Positions 58,608 to 64,000 of a stretch of 64,000 nucleotides of DNA are shown in pieces. Under the pieces are notes generated by a model. That model was given only the letters and a program-made list of their open reading frames with translations. It searched no databases and was not told the DNA's origin. Position numbers and translations under genes: made by a program. Each line of letters begins with the position of its first letter. Positions within the stretch are counted from its first letter, which is position 1. This DNA comes from Apophysomyces variabilis (Eukaryota; Mucoromycota; Mucoromycetes; Mucorales; Mucoraceae), in NCBI GenBank assembly GCA_002749535.1, contig MZZL01000134.1:1-64000 (forward strand). The letters run 5' to 3'.

Positions 58608-59087
58608 ACATCTTTAAACGGCGAGGAGCTGCCAAGATAGGTCTTGATGACGCTTGGTGGCGTATCAATCAGTTTTCCGCGAATGGTTTCTTTTCCCAAC
58701 TCCTTATGGGCTGCCCATCGATGGCATCCTCCAAAAGCAAAATAATAGTCTTGTCCTTTGTATTGAACATGATGTACGTCCTGCATAATAAACGTTTTTT
58801 TTTAGTCCAACAGTTACTCTCATCCTCTTCTCTGGTGCATATCTATCACATATACTTACAATAGGTGTTAGATCTTTGTCGTGGGATGAATCTTGTAGCA
58901 GTGTTTTCATGTTTTCGACTTTTTGTCGATCGAGAATGGAGGGAATCGGTCTATTAATCGCACTTAATGGGATATCATGTACCTTTGGGTTTTGTTCGGT
59001 TAGGATAAGATGCAGAGGTATATATTAGGTTGATAAACTTACTTCTTGCACAGAATTTCCATGGATGGAGAAGTTATCGATCGACAT
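58604..59087 (-). CDS. SRX1: Sulfiredoxin
   Basis: ATP-dependent reductase that repairs over-oxidised (sulfinic) peroxiredoxin. Three exons on the minus strand, 59043-59087, 58860-58982 and 58604-58780, give 114 residues, the normal length. The ParB/Srx fold signatures are present: DIPLSAINRPIPSILDRQKV near the N-terminus, and FAFGGCHRWAAHKELG with the catalytic cysteine. The C-terminal IRGKLIDTPPSVIKTYLGSS also fits. The start codon is the only in-frame ATG upstream of the first splice site. Its TAA overlaps that of the phospholipase gene on the other strand. Confidence 0.95.
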
Positions 59088-61300
59088 TGTTATTTCTGTG
59101 GTTACGAACTTGAACATGATCTGTAGCCTCCCCCTATTTATATCACGCCAAGGATAAACTAAGTTTCCGATAGCGTCAGTTTCGGATCAAGAGCTTACTC
59201 ATCAGTAGTCTTGACCAATCGGTTGGGGTATGATTTTACACTCCGCATGAATAGTGCCGTGTGTGCTTTTCTGATTTGGATAAAGCAGACCGGCAACTCT
59301 GAGAAGTTAGGCATCTACACACTGAAATACAATAGAACCGATGCACAACTGGATTGATATTTCTACAGAGTGTTTATTGTATCGGTATTCTGCCATTGAG
59401 CTTAAAGACCAGCACGAAAGGATACAAATCAATAGACAAACATTCGTGGTAAAGCGATCGGAGTTTTGTGGAAGGCGTTACAATGCTATATGTCGTTTGC
59501 AAAGCTCATTGTTATTGGTGCTAGTCACTCGTTACTGATTCCTTATCCCTTGTTATACTGGCGATATTGCGTGTCAGTTGAGCTAAGTACGTCCGTAGTT
59601 TGACGCTTAAGCGTATTCTCGAAAACAGTCTGCTGCTACAATCGTATACAATTTCGACCATTAATCATTGCGATTGATAATGTGCCATATCAGACTGGAA
59701 GTGCAAAGAGTCCGAAACTTGCTATTGCGACAACTCTGGGAAGCCTTAATAACAGCAACAGGTCAAGGCATAGGTTAGTGATTCAGGGCTCTATATGTTT
59801 TGCAAGTTCTTCAACGGACAATGACACAAATGATGCGACGTTTCGCTATTGGACGAAGCATAAGTTCAGAGAATTCTGGCATGTACAGGTGCAGATGTTT
59901 TAAAGGAGGGTTGAAGTTTCCGTTAGCCATCGATTATTTGGAGGAGATACTTTTCAAAAATGCACTTAGTGAAGAATGGATTATCGTCAGACTTCAAGCA
60001 GTATTGATTAGAGATGCACGGTGACATGGACAATCAAGCATTAGACAGACAGCTTCGTAACCTAACCGTATTTACTGCATCCGTACTTTCAAAGGGAAAT
60101 CGACAGACAAGTAAAGGTGCTACATCCATATTGGAACCATGAAATAAAGTTAACTTTGGAATAACTTTTGCCTATCTATCAATTAGCTTGGCTAACCATA
60201 TCCATTCGATTTCCTTTGTCGACTGCTCTAGAAGAGCGATGACCGTGTGGTCCTCTATCGTCATTTCCTTTGAGCTTCTTTGTATGCGTGACACATGGCT
60301 TCCTCGTGGCACTCGTAACATTTGTGGTATAAACCGCTTTGGGTGATGCTGTGAGATTTGCGTTTCAAAGTCAGCACATCGTGCAAAGCTGAATGGCGCT
60401 CGTTTCATTGTCTTTAAGAATTACTATATTTACAACTGTCAATTCTGTCTATTCTTTCTCTTTTGCTGCTATCTCCTAGTAGCTAAAAGAAGTAAGTGCT
60501 AATGTTTTGTGGCATTGCTTTTGTTTCTATTTTCCAGACGTAATAGTAAGACAATCAGATTCAGTGGAAGCAAGGGCTCGCTCAGATACCTGTGATGAGC
60601 AAAGGAAATTAAAAAATTAGAGAGTTTTTATTGGTAAGAAATCAAAAATATAGTAGGCTAAGAGGCAGTTTGATAAAGGTCAATGATTGAAAAGAAATTT
60701 CATTCTCAAAGGGACGCTGTTCCTTCATTAAAACAATATCACTGGCTCGTACTATATGTGACGCTTGGGCGCACTCTTTGCTCGAAAAGCAATTTGCTCT
60801 CTGTGGCCGCGGTGCACATGTTACAGAAATCTGCAACTGCCTTTTACCAGCCATTTTCTCTGTCTCGATGGGAACCTTTAGGAACTGTTTGCGCGGTTGG
60901 ACCAAACCCCTCATATATCCCTGATATGTTTGCTCCCGTTAGTCTCACTCCCCCCAAGAACAGATTGTTCTTTTATTTCGCTTCCTTTACTTCTTCAATG
61001 CATACAAAACGTGAAGGGGTTTACCAGTCTTGGCTGTTAAATCTGACTTGAGCAATACTCCATACATCCATAGTCATTTAAAGATACATCAACTCGAACT
61101 CCGAACATCGTGACGATAATACGTGTATATTGTTTGTTTACCAATGTCGATGGTTTATTAGGAGGTCAGATGAAACCAAAAAAAAATATAAAGTAGACTA
61201 GTCGTAACTTAAATAAGAAGAAGAAGAAAAAGAGACCTCGGCTTCCCATTGTTTTCTAAAACCTTTTATCTTTCTTTTCAGTTCCATCAAATTACTCAGA
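59088..61300. other. Intergenic, no supported gene
   Basis: About 2.2 kb. A minus-strand 78-codon frame at 60172-60408 (start MKRAPFSFARCADF) has a coding-like composition but no family match. Plus-strand frames at 59682-60024 and 60683-61051 overlap others and look like chance. The last part is the reticulon promoter. Confidence 0.4.
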
Positions 61301-62268
61301 ATGACCACCGAAGTTGCCGTTCCAACCATCCATAAGCACACTAGCAATATGATGAATCATAGTATGAAAGATGTTTTCCGTTACTCTATTGTTAAGTCTG
61401 AACTTTGTTTGTTTCCAATTAGCGTTGAAACCATTGGCAAGTGGCAATGACCAAGTTGTGTCTGACCTGGACGTGTCATCACCCATGACAAAGTCGAATG
61501 CCTCGACAGCTGTAGTTCAAGATATCCATCGCGGTGGTAACCAACAAATCCTTACAAAACTTAATGATGCGACTCATTATTGTGGTTATCCATAGATTCG
61601 TTTAAAGCCCGAGTGATATCATTGATTTACTGGGATATTCCCGCTCGTAGTGCCACTGTGCTTGCATCCCTATTAGGTGGTTTGATCTTAACACAGTACT
61701 ATTCTTTGCTTTACCTTGGCACGGCTGCCTTTACTGTTCTAACCGGCATCAATTGGATTTATGTTAACTTGCATCAACAAGGCCAGAGAGTATGGAGTGG
61801 CAAATCAGCAGATGCCGTGGTTCATCCTCATAGGTAAGATGGCTTGGGGAGGAAGTGTGGGAAATCTTTCGTTCAAAAGTATTAACTATGAGAAAAAGCG
61901 AGCGATTTCGTCATTCAGCATTTGTTTCCCGTAGCCGCATGGAACGGATAGCCAAAAAGACGGTGGATATGGTCGAATGGACACTTAATGAATTGCTCAA
62001 ACTGGTATTGGTGGAAGATAGTTGGCGATCGGGTTGTGCTATCTTCATTTCCTACATTACTTGGACTCTGGCTAAGTATTTGGCTGTGAAATATATTGCC
62101 GGGTTGATGATTGTTTCCGCCTTTACTTTACCGCGGTTGTACCGCGTACATCATGAAGTGATCGATCATCACTTGGCTCGGGAGACGGAACGCCTGAACC
62201 AACTATGGGCGTTTACCTTTCAAAAAATTAACAAAGTCGTATCTACTGTGCAAAATTCTTTTATGTAA
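61301..62268 (+). CDS. Reticulon-like ER membrane protein
   Basis: Reticulon-domain protein that shapes tubular ER by inserting hairpins into the membrane. Four exons, 61301-61361, 61423-61536, 61596-61833 and 61935-62268, give 248 residues. After a polar N-terminus, the domain opens with ISLIYWDIPARSATVLASLLGG (compare the reticulon LIYW-x-P/D start). A first hydrophobic hairpin (LTQYYSLLYLGTAAFTVLTG) and a loop with NELLKLVLVEDSWRS follow. Then come a second hairpin (AGLMIVSAFTLPRLYRVH) and VIDHHLARETERLNQL. These match the reticulon pattern including the Y-x-x-H-x-x-x-IDH segment. No other ER-exit or retention tag was seen. Confidence 0.9.
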
Positions 62269-63268
62269 CAATTAAAATGATTCGAGCCTTTTTCTTTAAA
62301 AAAAAAGAAAAATAAAAATAAAAATAAAATGCAAGAGTTGGTTTATTAATACAAATGCGAAGTCATAACCCAAATAGTTCGAGTACCATATCTTGCTTAA
62401 AGGCACGCTAGAAATGTACGGTTAAATACCATTATTGAAAATAAAGAGCAAAGGCAGAGTAATTAAAGCCCACAATGAGAGAGTACGACAGCAAGAGATC
62501 AAAGAATGTGTGGATATGTTTTGGTGAATCTTCCTGACATTGACAGATGGAACGGACTTGCCACTAAAAGTTATCTCCTGTATTGTATCCGATATAGTTA
62601 ATAACCCCCGTAAAAGCAAATAGTAAAAAAGCAATGACGGATGCTTCAACCATGCGCCAATACACATCCCATGCTGTGTAATTGGTGTACACAATTTAAA
62701 CAACATACTGCGAATGCTCCTGTCAACGGAGAGCATCATTACACCCTCCTTTGTTTTGATCAAAACGACTATTTATCTCTTTTTATAAATCTTTCTGCTG
62801 CATGGCTTTTGTCCCTGATCTTACTTTGCAGACAATAGACTTTAGTTAAAGTTGTTCACTGCATTACAATATGAAGAAAATAAGGATGAAGAAGGAGGAT
62901 GAATGCAGCATGTACGCGGGTACACACAGATCATGTCTAGCGCTCTTTTTCTTTTTTTTTTTGTGCCCTGAGCCCAAATTGAATAAGATCTCGACCTTTT
63001 TTTTTTCGCCATTAGAATTTATAAACCAACGGAATTTAGGGTATAACATTCAGGTCATCTTGGTTTTTGCATTGATTAGACAAACGAACAATAGTGGTGA
63101 GAGAGTTGAAATTCAAATCCATACCTTTACCTTGATACAGCTATAAAAAACCGTTTAGGTTTTAAAGAGATAAACTCGTGCGCGTGCGCTTATGGCCTAA
63201 TCGCTAGCAAAAGCATAACCCAGCTCCTTTTCCCTTTCTTTGTTTGTACAGCTTTGTCTTGCGAAGAT
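62269..63268. other. AT-rich intergenic, nothing recognised
   Basis: About 1 kb between the reticulon gene and the final gene, with poly(A) runs at about 62298-62325 and a T-run at about 62950. Open frames on either strand resemble nothing known. Confidence 0.5.
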
Positions 63269-64000
63269 GCATTCCTTCTTAATTTACCTAACACTCCTGA
63301 TATCACTAGCTGCATTAGGTAAATTCTTTCCTTAACTATCTTTTCACAAGTGTGTTAGCATAACCAACCATTTCTCTCTCCTGGGAACTCGGGAATCACC
63401 ATAAACACAAAGGTCATGCCAAAGAAGCCGATCAAATTAAAACTGTATGGGCGACACAGACAAAAATTGTAACAGCAAATCCTAAAGCAGCAACAGCCAC
63501 TGTATATGACAATGGTGGGGAAGACGACGTCGGCTACCAGACGCACACAGTTCCTTCAAAATCAATAGAAACATCGTATCCTAGAAGGAACGAGAATGAA
63601 GAGGAGGAAGAAGAAAAATCACGGCAAAGACCTAGCCACAGAAAACATGATGAAGATGAGGAAGAAGAAGATGATGACGAAGAAGTAGAGGAAGAGGAAG
63701 AGGAGGAAGAAGGAAAAGGAAGCGTTCTGCATGGTTCTCATCAGTCCGAGCATGAAAATGAGCATCGTAGAAAGCAGACACACGGTAACGAGCAAGAGGA
63801 AGGCGATGTATCCACTACAGATGATTCAGAAGATACCTCTTCTTCATCGCCTCCATCCGAGGCTAGTAAATCTAAACAAAACGCTCACGGTGGTGGCGTT
63901 GGCGGCGATGAGGAAGACCTAGACGATGAAGAAGATACTAGCGCAGCGGACCTTCACTCGATGCAACCTTCTGCTTCTGCTAATCTTTTGGTCAGCTCTT
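63269..64000 (+). CDS. Secreted acidic low-complexity protein (partial)
   Basis: The gene begins with a signal peptide (MHSFLIYLTLLISLAALG) in exon 63269-63318. After a 94-base intron it continues at about 63413 to the window end. The mature part starts GHAKEADQIKTVWATQTKIV, then becomes strongly acidic: long Glu/Asp runs at about 63595-63720 and Ser/Gly-rich segments after. The TVWATQTKIVTANP stretch is of a kind seen after signal peptides in fungal secreted and cell-wall proteins. The C-terminal domain that would identify the family lies beyond the window. The acceptor at 63413 is inferred from frame. Confidence 0.6.

Overview
The window reads as nuclear DNA of an early-diverging fungus, most likely Mucoromycota (Mucorales-like). 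The genes are close together on both strands and are split by many short GT-AG introns of about 50-80 bases. DNA transposons, a DIRS-type tyrosine-recombinase retroelement and AT-rich spacers lie between them. The placement is inference: no rRNA or other marker is present. Exon boundaries were worked out by hand from splice signals, reading frame and family resemblance. For most genes the exon lengths sum to an open frame, which supports the models.

Left third (1-25 kb): a decayed transposon copy; a cytochrome P450; a TnpB/Fanzor-like zinc-ribbon remnant; three paralogous DXO/Rai1 decapping-nuclease genes (one inverted, two in tandem); a long Integrator subunit 4 (INTS4) gene on the minus strand; and, divergent from it, a SNF5/SMARCB1 chromatin-remodelling gene. 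Then come an intronless Trp-rich membrane-anchored protein of unknown function, an F-box protein and ribosomal protein eL32.

Middle (25-41 kb): housekeeping genes. These are a TEX261/SVP26-type ER-Golgi membrane protein, CCT theta, an HDAC/acetylpolyamine-amidohydrolase-type deacetylase, the first two molybdenum-cofactor genes (MoaA-type then a separate MoaC-type), ribosomal proteins eS25 and uS19, and eIF3i.

41-52 kb is repeat territory: a MITE-like hairpin element, an apparently intact DD34E Tc1/mariner-type transposon whose ends carry a motif at 22-base spacing, a second copy of the decayed transposon, and a DIRS element. The DIRS element has inverted terminal repeats and an internal complementary region, and it is interrupted by a 442-base assembly gap.

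52-64 kb returns to single-copy genes: an MBIP-like (ATAC-type) gene starting about 90 bases from the DIRS edge, a secreted/membrane Kelch protein, a Siw14/OCA-type phosphatase, a GDSL phospholipase B-like enzyme whose stop codon overlaps that of a convergent sulfiredoxin, a reticulon, and the start of a secreted acidic protein that runs off the window.

The most unusual locus is the DXO/Rai1 trio at 5.9-12.7 kb. All three copies keep identical lengths for the first six coding exons. The third has lost two catalytic-motif residues and lies tail to tail with INTS4, so a triplicated 5'-end RNA surveillance enzyme, including a probable pseudoenzyme, neighbours a transcription-termination factor.
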